A stretch of 64,000 bases of DNA from Pseudomonadota bacterium (GTDB taxonomy: Bacteria; Desulfobacterota; Binatia; Binatales; Binataceae). Location of the stretch: assembly GCA_021323675.1 (NCBI GenBank), contig JAJPKP010000021.1, positions 124,001 through 188,000 of the forward strand. The letters run 5' to 3'. Of this stretch, positions 55,491 through 64,000 are shown piece after piece. A model generated the notes under the pieces. It was not told the DNA's origin. It did no database searches and saw only the letters and a program-made list of their open reading frames with translations. Every line of letters begins with the position of its first letter. The first letter of the stretch is position 1. The translations under genes were made by a program, and so were the position numbers.

Positions 55491-55889
55491 ATGCCGGTCA
55501 ACGTTCTGATTGTCGATGACTCGCCGACCGCGCGGCACATCATCGCCTATCACCTGCGCGACGCCGGATGCAAAGTCGTCGGCGAGGCCGAAAACGCGGC
55601 CGACGCGCTGGCACTGGTCCGCGAACTCAAGCCGGATATCGTAACTCTCGATCTGATGATGCCGGTTAAGGACGGCTTCGACAGCAAGGCCCTCGTGCGC
55701 ATCATCAAAAAGGAAGCACCGGCGACGAAAATCATCGTCGTAAGCATCATCTCGTATGAAAGCGTGCAGCGCGAGTTCAAGGACGAAGGCGTCTTCGCCT
55801 ATGTGGTAAAGCCGTTCAATGAGTTCGCGATGCGGACGATCAAGCTCAAGCTGAAGCGGGCGTTCCCCGAGCTCGCGGGCATCAAGTAG
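55491..55889 (+). CDS. Single-domain response regulator (CheY-like)
   Basis: A 132-aa receiver domain only. Acidic pocket residues D9 and D10, phosphoacceptor D54 in VTLDLMMPVKDG, S85 in the switch position and K107 (VVKPF) are all present, so it should be phosphorylated. No histidine kinase or chemotaxis genes are in the window. It may transmit a signal through protein contacts, like CheY or Spo0F. The C-terminus is Lys/Arg-rich. Start ATG at 55491. Confidence 0.93.
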   Translation: MPVNVLIVDDSPTARHIIAYHLRDAGCKVVGEAENAADALALVRELKPDIVTLDLMMPVKDGFDSKALVRIIKKEAPATKIIVVSIISYESVQREFKDEGVFAYVVKPFNEFAMRTIKLKLKRAFPELAGIK

Positions 55890-56059
55890 CGCCGAGCAAA
55901 GTCGAACCCGCCGCACATCCTTCGCGATGGTCCTGTCGCGCCGCTCCGGGCCGAATCGCGCAAAACCAGGGCGAGCTTGATCTTGAGAAGCTCTTCGTGG
56001 ACTAATCCGCCATCCGTTCAGTCGGTTCGAGCTGTGGGGGACTTTCAGCGGGGAAAATC

Positions 56060-56455
56060 ATGGCAAAACTCGAACGCATCTTCCTGATGGCGATGGTTCT
56101 AATCGTCGCGGTCGCTGCCTCGACTGTCGCTCGCAACGCATACGCCGGGCACAAATGCCCGGACCGGTTTTTCAAGAAGGTCAAGGCGTCCGGCGTCGGC
56201 GACACCGAAGCCAACGCACAGCAGGCATACAAGGACGATGTCGCAAAGCAGGCTGACAAGGCCAAGAGCGACTGTACAGGCTGCGAATGCGACGAAGAAG
56301 GCGAGCAGTGCACCTTCAAATATACCTACTTGAAAAAGCCGAAGTGCAAGGCGTCCGGCCCCGGCTTCAAGTGCGCGGGATGGATTCGGCCTGGATGCTT
56401 CTGCATGGATCCTGACGAGGACTTTCTCGCCGTCTCGCCGGCTCCGTCGAAGTAG
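56060..56455 (+). CDS. Small secreted Cys-rich protein of unknown function
   Basis: A 131-aa protein with a signal peptide (FLMAMVLIVAVAASTVARNAYA). The mature part of about 100 residues has nine Cys, first HKCPDRFF, then a dense patch SDCTGCECDEEGEQC and later PKCK, KCAG and PGCFCMDPDED. The odd Cys count and CxxC-like pairs suggest metal binding or a disulfide-rich fold. No family is recognised. GGGGAAAATC precedes the ATG. It is convergent with the CoA-transferase gene. Confidence 0.78.
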   Translation: MAKLERIFLMAMVLIVAVAASTVARNAYAGHKCPDRFFKKVKASGVGDTEANAQQAYKDDVAKQADKAKSDCTGCECDEEGEQCTFKYTYLKKPKCKASGPGFKCAGWIRPGCFCMDPDEDFLAVSPAPSK

Positions 56456-56490
56456 GGACTGCTTCTTTTCGCGATAGCGTCGCGAACGAC

Positions 56491-57717
56491 TCACTTCGCG
56501 TCGCGAGCGACCGCCGCGCCGGAACTGATCAACTGTTCGATCTCGGCCGCGCCGTATCCGGCTTCCTTCAGGACCTCGCGCGTATGCGCCCCGTAGCCCG
56601 GCGGCACTCGAGGACTGCGCTTTTCGGCGTCGGCCACGAAAACGGGACTATCCACGGTTTCGATTGTTCCTTGCCCGGGGTAATCGAAGTTGATGATCGC
56701 GCCGCACTCGCGCATCTGTGGATCTCTCACCGCCTCATCCAGCGTTGGCAGCGGCGACCACTTGATGTCGTGGATGCGGAATTTCTCGCGCCAATGGCTG
56801 AGCGGCTTCGATTCGAACTGCGACATCAGGATGGCGTGCAGTTCGGCCGCGTTCTCCTTGCGGGCTTGTGCTGTGGCAAAGAGAGGACTCCGCGCAAGAT
56901 CGGGCTCGCCCAGCGCTTCGCATAGCCGGCTGTACTCGCGTTCGGGATCGAGCAGCGCGATGATCATCGCGTGGCCGTCGCTGCTCGGATACGCGGCGAT
57001 GAGCGGATTCATCGGGCGGCCCCCGGCCCTGCGCTCGGGAAAATGCGCGGCGCACAGTTTGGCTTGAATATCAACGCTGTTCGCCCACGCCCCCGCCGCC
57101 ATCAGCGACGTGCTGACCTTGGAACCCTTGCCGGTTCGTTCGCGGCGGTAGAGCCCGAGCATGATCGCGCCGAACAGCGTGGCGGCCGTCGGATGATCTC
57201 CCATTGCGGGCCGCGCCCCTGCGGGAGTTCCGTCCGCGCCGGTGACGCTGGTCATCAACCCCGATCGCGCCCAGTACGCGAGCCCATCGTATGCCGGCGC
57301 ATCCGCGTCCTCGCCTTTTTCGCCATACCCGGTGATGAGCGCATAGACCAGGCGCGGGTTGACGGGCTCGAGGTCCTCCCACGTGAGCCGGAACCGGGAG
57401 AGCAGCGATGGCTGGAAGTTGGTAACGAACACATCCGCGCCCGCGGCGAGCTTCAAGAGCGCGATGCGGCCGGCTTCGCGGGTGAGATCGAGCACGATGC
57501 TGCGCTTGTTGCGGCTGGTAAGAAGCCAGGTGTAGTGGAAGTCGGTGCTGGGATATCCGGGAACTGAGGAGAACGTGCGCCACAGGTCGCCATCCGGCGG
57601 CCGCTCGATTTTGATCACGTCGGCGCCGAAATCCGACAGGATGGTTGCGGCGGCAGGTCCCGCAACATAGGTGGCGCAATCGATAACCTTGAGCCCGGCA
57701 AGTATTCCTTCGGTCAT
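56491..57717 (-). CDS. CaiB/BaiF family III CoA-transferase
   Basis: A 408-aa family III CoA-transferase. The N-terminal LKVIDCATYVAGPAAATILS and SDFGADVIKIERP are typical, and the catalytic Asp is residue 144 in PAYDGLAYWARSG. RPAMGDHPTAATLFGAIMLG follows. It swaps CoA between carboxylic acids such as succinate and an aromatic or branched acid. It is the last gene of a leftward run with VOC and amidohydrolase genes. Confidence 0.93.
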   Translation of the reverse strand: MTEGILAGLKVIDCATYVAGPAAATILSDFGADVIKIERPPDGDLWRTFSSVPGYPSTDFHYTWLLTSRNKRSIVLDLTREAGRIALLKLAAGADVFVTNFQPSLLSRFRLTWEDLEPVNPRLVYALITGYGEKGEDADAPAYDGLAYWARSGLMTSVTGADGTPAGARPAMGDHPTAATLFGAIMLGLYRRERTGKGSKVSTSLMAAGAWANSVDIQAKLCAAHFPERRAGGRPMNPLIAAYPSSDGHAMIIALLDPEREYSRLCEALGEPDLARSPLFATAQARKENAAELHAILMSQFESKPLSHWREKFRIHDIKWSPLPTLDEAVRDPQMRECGAIINFDYPGQGTIETVDSPVFVADAEKRSPRVPPGYGAHTREVLKEAGYGAAEIEQLISSGAAVARDAK

Positions 57718-57812
57718 ACGACCTCACTCCGGTTTGGCGCTGGAACCGCCAAGCCTTTCCAGCAAATCACGCTTCGTCACCGCCGCTCGGCGGGCGGGTA
57801 CATCCCGCCTGC

Positions 57813-58241
57813 CTATCCAATCCTTTGATCGAACTGCAGGATGGTTCCGTCGGGGTCCTCGAACAGGCAGGTGAGAACCTTTCCTCCCGATTTTTCCCCG
57901 TAGGCGATCGTATCGGCGGCGTAAGGCGGCACGATAATCCTGACGCCCGCGCGCTTGAGCTTTTCGACCCGAGCCTCGAGATCGTCGACCCAGAAGGCGA
58001 AGTGATGAAGGCCGACCTGATGGAGCCGCAAGGGTTTGCCGGAGGGGTCGCGCCCCAATTGCTGCGAGAGCACGAGAAAACCCCCGTCCCGCCCCCATCG
58101 CATATAGACCGCATGGCGCGAGCCCGATCCGACCTTCTCTTCCGTGTCGAGCATCACCTCGAGTCCCAGCAAATCGCGATAGAAAGGCAGAGAGCGCGCC
58201 ATGTCGCTCACTCCGATTGCGACGTGCGAAATCCCCTTCAT
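57813..58241 (-). CDS. VOC family protein (glyoxalase/dioxygenase-like)
   Basis: A 142-aa single VOC domain starting at the ATG at 58241 (KGISHVAIGVSDMARSLPFY). The metal-type residues H6, H89 region (GLHHFAFWVDD) and a late Glu/Asp (FEDPDGTILQF) are visible. The longer upstream frame has no family sequence. Similar proteins include methylmalonyl-CoA epimerase-like and glyoxalase-like enzymes. Its gene lies between the CoA-transferase and amidohydrolase genes. Confidence 0.85.
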   Translation of the reverse strand: MKGISHVAIGVSDMARSLPFYRDLLGLEVMLDTEEKVGSGSRHAVYMRWGRDGGFLVLSQQLGRDPSGKPLRLHQVGLHHFAFWVDDLEARVEKLKRAGVRIIVPPYAADTIAYGEKSGGKVLTCLFEDPDGTILQFDQRIG

Positions 58242-58309
58242 CGTGGCCTGCCTTTCTGGTAATTCCGCGCGCGGCGAACCTCCTCGCCGCGCGCGATTTT
58301 GTTCCGTCG

Positions 58310-59467
58310 TCAGTTCAACTCGATATGGTAGAGCTTCGCCGCGTTGTCGCAGACGATCTTCCGCGTCACGTTTTCGGGCACACCCTCGAAATCGTGCCGG
58401 ATCACCTTGAGCGAATTCGGCCAGGTGGAATCGGTGTGGGGAAAGTCCGACGCCCACATGTAGTTGTCTTCGCCGAAGAATTTGTAAGTCATCGGCCCGA
58501 TCGCGTCATCCTGGAAGGTCGCCCAGATATTGCGGCGCACATACTCCGACGGCTTCATCCTGAGCCGGGTCTCTTCGCGCATCGTCCCGAACTTCTCGTA
58601 CATGTGATCGCTGCGATACATGAAATGCGCGATCCATCCGGTGTCGTTTTCCGCCGACACGATTCGGAGTTCCGGAAAGCGCTCGAAGACCTTGCCGAAG
58701 ATGAAGCTCGAGAGCGTCCGCTGCACCTGGTACACCGGCTGCATCGTTCCCAGCAGCATCTTGATGCCGCCGAGGAGGACCTGGTTGTTCTCCTCGCGCC
58801 TCTCGCCGTTCTTTTCGCTGCGGCGGCCCTTCTGGTCGCGCTGTGTGATCACGTGCAGCGACAGCGGCATCTTGAGTTCCTGCGCCGCCGCCCAGAACGG
58901 ATCGTAGAGGTCGCTGAAATAGGGCTTGTCTTCCGGCGGGACGCCCCAGATCATCCCGCCCTTGAGCCCCATCTTCGCGCATCGCTCCAGTTCCTTGACG
59001 GCGAGCGGGATGTCGTCGAGAGAGATGAGGGCGATCGGATGAAGCCGGCGGGGGTTGTAAGCGCGAAACTCGGCAACCCAATCGTTGTACACCGCGAAGC
59101 ACGCGCGCCTCAGGTCGTCGTCATCGAGCCCGAACAGCGGCATCCCCAGCGTCGTGTAGATCACCTCCGCCTGCACGCCGTCGATATCCTGGTCCTTGAT
59201 TCGCTCGGCCGGGTCCCATCCGCTCGGCCGTGCGGCCTCGTAGCCCTTCTTGAGATGTTCCTTCAGCTCCTCGCCGCTCTTTCCGATTCCGAATCCGCCG
59301 GCAACGGGAAAGGGGCGCACACCGGGAGCAATGAACAGATAGCCCTTGCCGCTTTCGCTCTTTACGACCTTGGGCGCATGGTCGCGAAATTTGCGGTCAA
59401 GCCGCGTTTCCCAGAGATCGGCGGGCTCCATCATGTGAGAATCGGCCGAAATCACGCGCATTTCCAT
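58310..59467 (-). CDS. Amidohydrolase_2 (ACMSD-like) family protein
   Basis: A 385-aa metal-dependent amidohydrolase of the ACMSD/amidohydrolase_2 type. The entry motif is MRVISADSHMMEPADLWE, whose DSH replaces DxH of the family. Later barrel motifs: AEVIYTTLGMPLFG, SLHVITQRDQKGR, ENDTGWIAHFMYRSDHMYEK and MWASDFPHTDSTWP, the last an Asp/His pair. The family decarboxylates or hydrolyses aromatic-derived acids. The ATG at 59467 is supported by GGAGGGACTTGCA upstream; the longer frame is dropped. It lies 68 bases upstream of the VOC gene, so they are probably co-transcribed. Confidence 0.88.
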   Translation of the reverse strand: MEMRVISADSHMMEPADLWETRLDRKFRDHAPKVVKSESGKGYLFIAPGVRPFPVAGGFGIGKSGEELKEHLKKGYEAARPSGWDPAERIKDQDIDGVQAEVIYTTLGMPLFGLDDDDLRRACFAVYNDWVAEFRAYNPRRLHPIALISLDDIPLAVKELERCAKMGLKGGMIWGVPPEDKPYFSDLYDPFWAAAQELKMPLSLHVITQRDQKGRRSEKNGERREENNQVLLGGIKMLLGTMQPVYQVQRTLSSFIFGKVFERFPELRIVSAENDTGWIAHFMYRSDHMYEKFGTMREETRLRMKPSEYVRRNIWATFQDDAIGPMTYKFFGEDNYMWASDFPHTDSTWPNSLKVIRHDFEGVPENVTRKIVCDNAAKLYHIELN

Positions 59468-59659
59468 TGCAAGTCCCTCCAGATGGTTTAGTGAAGGCTG
59501 CTGGTTCGTGTCAGGTTTGCTAATGGGATGTATCGCACCGAGCGCCGCCAAAACGCAAGGCTGCGCACGAGGCGCGCGGCGATGCCCGGCGAAACCCGGC
59601 ATCCCCGGTGGTTCGTTTGCGTTCCGGATGCGCCCGCCGAGGACTGAAGGCGGATTGCG

Positions 59660-60064
59660 TTACTTCACGGGAGTGTTCTGAAGAAACTCGACCGTGTTTC
59701 CGTCCGGGTCGGTAACCATCGCAATCGTAACTCCCGGTCGAAATTCCGTGACAGGTACGGAGGGACGGATACCTTTGGCCTCGAGCCCCGCGACCAGCCC
59801 GCGAATGTCCGGCACCGAGATCGTGAAATAGCGGAGCCCCAGCCCGCGCATCGGCCCACCGGCCGCCGGTTTTGCCTCGGGGGTCTTATCCAGCTTCACC
59901 AGCTTGATGACCGTGGTTCCGCACTTGAGCCGGTACATCCGTCCGCCCGGAAGCGGCAACTCTCCCTCCCATTCCAGTCCAAGTCCGTCGCGATAGAAAG
60001 CCAGCGCCGCTTTTTCATCGCTCACGACAATTCCCAGATCGATCGAGTCTTTGCTGACCTGCAC
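59660..60064 (-). CDS. VOC family protein with GTG start
   Basis: A 134-aa VOC protein (KDSIDLGIVVSDEKAALAFY, RYFTISVPDIRGLVAGL, MVTDPDGNTVEFLQN). I take the GTG at 60064 as the start, because GGAGGAAATAGCC lies directly upstream and the longer frame adds unrelated residues. The usual N-terminal metal His is replaced by Asp/Leu, so catalytic activity is uncertain. It begins the leftward amidohydrolase/VOC/CoA-transferase run. Confidence 0.78.
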   Translation of the reverse strand: MQVSKDSIDLGIVVSDEKAALAFYRDGLGLEWEGELPLPGGRMYRLKCGTTVIKLVKLDKTPEAKPAAGGPMRGLGLRYFTISVPDIRGLVAGLEAKGIRPSVPVTEFRPGVTIAMVTDPDGNTVEFLQNTPVK

Positions 60065-60219
60065 GGCTATTTCCTCCGGCGCGAAGCAGCGCGCGCCACG
60101 CACGCTAGCGAATCAATCGCGCACAAGCCAAGCACTTTTTGGGTCCTTTGCGCCGCCAGCTTCGGCGGCCTCCGATGGCGATTTAACCCATCCGAGGGAA
60201 TGGGGCAGACTGTAGCGGT

Positions 60220-60990
60220 ATGAAAATCGCGACGTTCAACGTAAACGGCATCGGCGCCCGCCTCCCCTCGCTCCTGCGCTGGCTTGCGCAAAACAAGCCC
60301 GATGTCGCCTGTCTGCAGGAATTGAAGGCGCCGCAGGAAAAATTTCCCGAGGCGCCGATCCGCGATGCGGGCTACGGCGTTATCTGGCACGGCCAGAAGA
60401 GCTGGAACGGCGTCGCGATTCTCGCGCGCGGCAGCGATCCGATCGAGCATCGCCGCGCGCTGCCCGGCGATCCCGACGACCTCCACAGCCGCTACATCGA
60501 AGGCACCGTCGATGGCGTCCTGGTCGGATGCCTTTATCTTCCCAACGGAAATCCCGCTCCCGGTCCCAAATTCGACTACAAGCTCCGATGGCTGGAGCGG
60601 CTGATCAGGCACTCCGCGGAACTGGTCGCATCCAGCAATGCCGTGGTTCTTGCCGGCGACTACAACGTCATCCCGACCGAGTTCGACGTGTACAAGCCGG
60701 AGCAGTGGGTCGATGATGCCCTGTTCCGGCCCGAGACGAGGGAGGCGTTTTCGCGCCTGGTGGGTCTGGGATGGACCGACGCGCTGCGCAAAGTGCATCC
60801 CGAAAAACGCATCTATACCTTCTGGGACTATTTCCGCAATCACTTCGAGCGCGATGCGGGCTTGCGCATCGATCATCTGCTTCTCAATCCGGCCGCCACG
60901 GCGCGCCTGGTCGATGCGGGCGTGGACCGGGAGATCCGCGGATGGGAAAAGGCAAGCGATCACGCCCCGACATGGATTGTGATCGAGTGA
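60220..60990 (+). CDS. xthA: Exodeoxyribonuclease III
   Basis: A 256-aa EEP-family nuclease. It starts MKIATFNVNGIGARLPSLL. The metal Glu is in VACLQELKAPQ, catalytic DYNVIPTEFDV and FWDYFRNH motifs are present, and the C-terminus carries RIDHLLLNP and KASDHAP with the catalytic Asp/His. It removes 3' blocking groups and cleaves at abasic sites in base excision repair. No partner gene is adjacent. Confidence 0.95.
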   Translation: MKIATFNVNGIGARLPSLLRWLAQNKPDVACLQELKAPQEKFPEAPIRDAGYGVIWHGQKSWNGVAILARGSDPIEHRRALPGDPDDLHSRYIEGTVDGVLVGCLYLPNGNPAPGPKFDYKLRWLERLIRHSAELVASSNAVVLAGDYNVIPTEFDVYKPEQWVDDALFRPETREAFSRLVGLGWTDALRKVHPEKRIYTFWDYFRNHFERDAGLRIDHLLLNPAATARLVDAGVDREIRGWEKASDHAPTWIVIE

Positions 60991-61087
60991 CACCCGCGCG
61001 GGCTTCATCGGCGCGCCGGCATGGACAATCCTCCAAGCCGTGGGAGATACTCGCCAAAGATTGAGCGACAGACTCTGGAGCAAACCA

Positions 61088-61984
61088 ATGGCGGAGCAGA
61101 CTTTCGCACCCCGCGATCCGGACGCGCTCGTCCAGACCGAATGGCTGGCAGCGCATCTCGATGACCCCGAACTCAGGATCTTCGATTGCACCACGCATCT
61201 GCGTCCCGCCGAGGCGGGCACCAACGCGCCTTACACGATCGTCAGCGGCCGCGCTGACTACGATGCCGCCCACATCCCAGGGGCGGGCTTTCTCGATCTC
61301 CAGGGCGAGTTGTCCGACAACACCGTCAAGCTGCGCTTTATGCTTCCCAAGGCCGAGGACTTCGCCGCGGCGATGTCCCGTCATGGCGTGGGCGACCGCT
61401 CGAAGGTCGTCTTGTATTGCGCGGGCGCGATGATGTGGGCGACGCGGGTATGGTGGATGCTGCGCGAGTTCGGATTCACCAATGCGTCCGTCCTGGACGG
61501 AGGATGGGAGAAATGGAAGGCGGAGGGCAGGCCGGTTTCCTCCGCGCCCTGCCGCTACGCGCCCGCGGTGTTTACCCCGCGGCCGGCAGCCGGGATGTTC
61601 GTCGGCAAGGATCGCGTTCGCGCGGCGATCGGTGATCCGGCGACGGTGACCATTAACGCGCTGCCGTCAGAACTCCACAGCGGCAAAGGCCCGAGCCACT
61701 ACGGCCGCCCGGGCAGGATTCCCGGCAGCGTCAACGTCCCGTACAGCGCTCTGATCGATCCCAGGACCCGGGCGCTCAGGCCGCTCGAAGAGGCCGCGGC
61801 GAAGTTCGCGGCGGCGGGCGTCAACGATAAATCCAAAAGCGTGATCTGCTACTGCGGCGGTGGAATCGCCGCGAGCCTGGATTTGTTCGTCCTGCACCAG
61901 CTCGGATACCGCAACTTGAATCTGTACGATGCGTCGATGAGCGAGTGGGCCAGAGACGAAGCTCTGCCGATGGAAACCGATTAA
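61088..61984 (+). CDS. Tandem-rhodanese sulfurtransferase (MST-like)
   Basis: A 298-aa protein with two rhodanese domains. The N-terminal domain (TEWLAAHLDDPELRIFDC, AHIPGAGFLDL, VVLYCAGAMMWATRVWW) is an inactive-type fold with Asp-less loop CAGAMM. The C-terminal domain keeps the active Cys in VICYCGGGIAASL (CGGGIA). It transfers sulfur from thiosulfate or 3-mercaptopyruvate to cyanide or thiols. GGAG precedes the chosen ATG; a Met at 61040 is less likely. It ends in a GC-rich hairpin. Confidence 0.9.
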   Translation: MAEQTFAPRDPDALVQTEWLAAHLDDPELRIFDCTTHLRPAEAGTNAPYTIVSGRADYDAAHIPGAGFLDLQGELSDNTVKLRFMLPKAEDFAAAMSRHGVGDRSKVVLYCAGAMMWATRVWWMLREFGFTNASVLDGGWEKWKAEGRPVSSAPCRYAPAVFTPRPAAGMFVGKDRVRAAIGDPATVTINALPSELHSGKGPSHYGRPGRIPGSVNVPYSALIDPRTRALRPLEEAAAKFAAAGVNDKSKSVICYCGGGIAASLDLFVLHQLGYRNLNLYDASMSEWARDEALPMETD

Positions 61985-61987
61985 GGC

Positions 61988-62023
61988 GCCGCCGCGCCCG
62001 CTTGTTCGCGCGGGCGCGGCGGC
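61988..62023. terminator. GC-rich hairpin between convergent genes
   Basis: A perfect 14-bp stem (61988-62001 with 62010-62023) with an 8-base loop starts four bases past the sulfurtransferase stop. There is no T run on either side, so termination is only suggested by position between convergent genes. Confidence 0.4.
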
Positions 62024-62082
62024 CATCGAAACTGACGCTTCTGCCTTTACCAGCAGGATTCAAGTCTCCGGTTCGGCGGGCA

Positions 62083-63627
62083 TCATGGAGCGCAGGGTAC
62101 GGCCGGAGCCGGCGCGAGATCGGGATTGATTGCCGCGTTTCTCGACGGCGCTTCGTCAAAGTCGAACATGTCCTCGAGCGTGTTGGCATTCGCGTCGCGC
62201 GCGGTCAGATGCGCGATGCCGCCGTGGTCGTCATCGTCTCCCTCGCCGCTGCTCAGAAAGCGCTTCTCGATCAGCGCCAGCATCGACGTGTGATCTCCCA
62301 CCGTATGCGATACGTAGTGCGGCTTCGAAAATGGCGATACCGCTATGAAGGGGACGCGAAAACCGAGCTGATTGAAGTCCGCGCAATCGGACGGAAACGG
62401 GCGGCCAGGCGTGAAGCCGGAGCATAGCTGGGCTTCCTGCGACTGGCTGATTTTGCAATTGGCTCCGTTGCCAGGCTGCTGGCTCGTCGGCGGGTTGGAG
62501 TTGTCGGCGCACTGTCCCGGCGAGATGCCGTCGGGGTTGCGCGCTCCTCCCTGCGGCGCGGCCGCCGGCGCCACGTGATCGTAAAACCCGCCGTGCTCAT
62601 CGTAGGTAAGGAACAGAATCGAATCTTTCCAGTTGGGCCCGTTGCGCAACGCGGCGATCACCTGAGCTACTTCGTGCTGGCCGGCGCGAATGTCGCCTCC
62701 GGGATGTTCGCTGTTGGCCAGTTCGATGAACGCGACCGAGGGCAGATTGCCCGCGGCAGCTTGCGCCATGAATGAAGTAAGCGGCGCGAAGTGCGGGGCC
62801 TGAGACAGGTCGGACGCATTGCGGAACGCGGCGGCTTCGCCGGGGCCTCCTTCCGAATAGTCGATCCACGACACGCCGTGGCTGTCGAGCAGATCGAAAA
62901 TCGTGCCCGTGATCGGCTTGTAGCCATCCGGGGTCGGCGGCCCGAACTCGCTGGTCGTCAGATGGCCGAAGGCGGTCGCCGCCATCTCAAAGGACCGGTT
63001 CGGAAACGTGGGGCCCAGCACCGAGCAGAAGTAGCGGTCGTCGATGGCGAACGTTTCCGCCAGCGAATAGTAGAAGGCGATGTCCTTTTCGTTGTAAAAG
63101 CTCATCGTCTCGTCATCGGTCGGGCTCTCGCCGCTGTCCTTCTGGTTGCTCGCGTCATTCACCAGCACGAACCCGTCGTTCGGGCTCGCGATGAGCCCGT
63201 CGTTGGGATTGTTGAAGTTGCCCTCCTGATGGGTGCCGACCCAGCCATGATTCACGTCGGTGTTGACGCAGAAGTCCGTCGCGTGAAACGCGAAGACGGT
63301 ACTGCCGTCGTCGTCGCGGTTGGAGTTCGCGCACTGGTACGCGCCTGACTTGGAGTCTCGCGCACAACTTAGTCCGTCAACGCATCGATGGTCCCCGCGC
63401 TCGCATTTGCCTCCGTGGTAGGGAGAACCGGGCGCAAGCGCCAGAACGCCCAGATAGTTGTCGAACGAATGATTCTCCTGCATCAACAGAATTATGTGGT
63501 TGACCCGGTTCAGTCCGCGGTGATGACCCTCGTCTCCGCCTCGCCCCTCGGCGTGAGCGGGGAGTATCAGTGCCGCTCCCAGCGCGGCCGTGAGGGCGCC
63601 ACGCAGCCACAATCGTTTCGCACGCAT
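62083..63627 (-). CDS. Secreted phospholipase C/acid phosphatase-like phosphoesterase
   Basis: A 514-aa member of the phosphoesterase family (PF04185). The signal peptide ends in LPAHA. The N-terminal metal motif NHIILLMQENHSFDNYLG is the hallmark (Glu-Asn with the metal ligands). Further motifs are DDRYFCSVLGPTFPNRSFEM, FLTYDEHGGFYDHVAP and FIAVSPFSKPHYVSHTVGDH. Four early Cys (GKCERGDHRCVDGLSC, then YQC) probably form disulfides. It is likely exported and hydrolyses phospholipids or phosphate esters. GAAGGAGGAAG precedes the ATG. Confidence 0.93.
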   Translation of the reverse strand: MRAKRLWLRGALTAALGAALILPAHAEGRGGDEGHHRGLNRVNHIILLMQENHSFDNYLGVLALAPGSPYHGGKCERGDHRCVDGLSCARDSKSGAYQCANSNRDDDGSTVFAFHATDFCVNTDVNHGWVGTHQEGNFNNPNDGLIASPNDGFVLVNDASNQKDSGESPTDDETMSFYNEKDIAFYYSLAETFAIDDRYFCSVLGPTFPNRSFEMAATAFGHLTTSEFGPPTPDGYKPITGTIFDLLDSHGVSWIDYSEGGPGEAAAFRNASDLSQAPHFAPLTSFMAQAAAGNLPSVAFIELANSEHPGGDIRAGQHEVAQVIAALRNGPNWKDSILFLTYDEHGGFYDHVAPAAAPQGGARNPDGISPGQCADNSNPPTSQQPGNGANCKISQSQEAQLCSGFTPGRPFPSDCADFNQLGFRVPFIAVSPFSKPHYVSHTVGDHTSMLALIEKRFLSSGEGDDDDHGGIAHLTARDANANTLEDMFDFDEAPSRNAAINPDLAPAPAVPCAP

Positions 63628-63988
63628 AACGGCTTCCTCCTTCGCCTGGATGGATGTTGATTTCGAAGCGCGGACCTTCCTGCGCTTCGATCGAAGTTAT
63701 GAAGGCCGAGTTTTGCGGGGCTTCGGGCGGCTCGTTTATCGGTTGATGAAACGTCATAACTATCGAGCTAGAAACGCTACAATAAGTAGCAAGGCGCCCG
63801 GCTTGGCATCTCATGGCGTCCGATGGCGCGGCTTTCATCTTCGTGCGCGGGCGCAGGCGGAATTGCCGCATGCACGCGAGTCATGCCGGCAAAGCTTGCC
63901 GCTACGGTGGCTTTCGTCTAGAAGCCTAGCTGGCCCCGGAGATTGCAAACGGCAACTCACGCCGAATTTTTGAGCCAGGAGACGGAAT
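63628..63988. other. Leader region of the gene at the window end
   Basis: No gene was identified. It contains several short hairpins, including CGGCAA-AGC-TTGCCG near 63891-63905, and GCTACAATAAGTAGC near 63776-63790. They could belong to a structured leader of the downstream gene or just be chance. No known riboswitch class was recognised with certainty. Confidence 0.35.
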
Positions 63989-64000
63989 ATGCCCGCACGT
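63989..64000 (+). CDS. Start of a truncated gene at the window edge
   Basis: ATG at 63989 is preceded by CCAGGAGACGG at ribosome-site spacing. Only four codons (MPAR) are inside the window, so no product can be assigned. Confidence 0.4.

Noticed and set aside
63890-63960. Riboswitch-like segment near the right end
   Set aside because: It has a GGCAAAGC-like stretch and hairpins, but no class could be matched over its whole length.

Overview
This 64 kb window is a chromosomal stretch of a GC-rich, probably Gram-negative, aerobic soil-type bacterium. Evidence is the codon usage, lipoprotein and Tat/Sec signals, and many CoA-ester, cytochrome P450, VOC, amidohydrolase and CaiB/BaiF enzymes. The gene mix resembles uncultured deltaproteobacteria-like lineages such as Binatota (Desulfobacterota_B). 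That placement is an inference from gene content; no rRNA, tRNA, IS element, phage or CRISPR array was seen. Genes are dense on both strands, with short operons and mostly clean Shine-Dalgarno sites.

Layout. 1-7.2 kb: MBL-fold protein, periplasmic alpha-carbonic anhydrase, Tat-signal LOG-family protein, N-acyl-D-amino-acid deacylase-like amidohydrolase, small glycine-zipper lipoprotein, GNAT, enoyl-CoA hydratase. 7.3-13.6 kb: TetR regulator, two closely related P450s flanking a membrane acyltransferase, an MFS transporter and a DUF192 lipoprotein. 13.7-19.1 kb: propionyl-CoA carboxylase as three polypeptides plus the catalytic subunit of methylmalonyl-CoA mutase, a propionate-to-succinyl-CoA module. 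19.2-19.5 kb: a small gene interrupted in frame by TGA, read here as a SelW-like selenoprotein with a CxxU motif and a SECIS-like hairpin at the expected place. 19.5-29.3 kb (minus): a CrtC/AttH-like protein, coproheme decarboxylase HemQ, CobQ, CobB and a giant NAD-glutamate dehydrogenase.

29.4-48.2 kb: RumA-type RNA methyltransferase, Rieske protein divergent from a Memo protein, MoxR/VWA (CoxD/CoxE-like) pair, amidase, SDR, two exported proteins of unknown role, MetE-C-like protein, two-domain VOC protein, RecQ, thiolase, TauE, TIGR01777 epimerase and a 603-residue secreted protein of unknown function. 48.7-64 kb: acyl-CoA dehydrogenase pair, GST, aldehyde dehydrogenase, orphan excisionase-type HTH, enoyl-CoA hydratase, lone response regulator, Cys-rich secreted protein, CaiB/VOC/amidohydrolase/VOC block, exonuclease III, tandem rhodanese, phospholipase C-like phosphoesterase, and the first codons of a further gene.

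How it fits together: the organism appears to oxidise acyl-CoA esters and odd-chain or branched substrates (ACADs, hydratases, thiolase, PCC, MCM). It supplies the B12 cofactor partly from the adjacent cobB-cobQ pair. The most notable item is the selenoprotein gene, which ordinary ORF calling would miss because its internal TGA is read as a stop.
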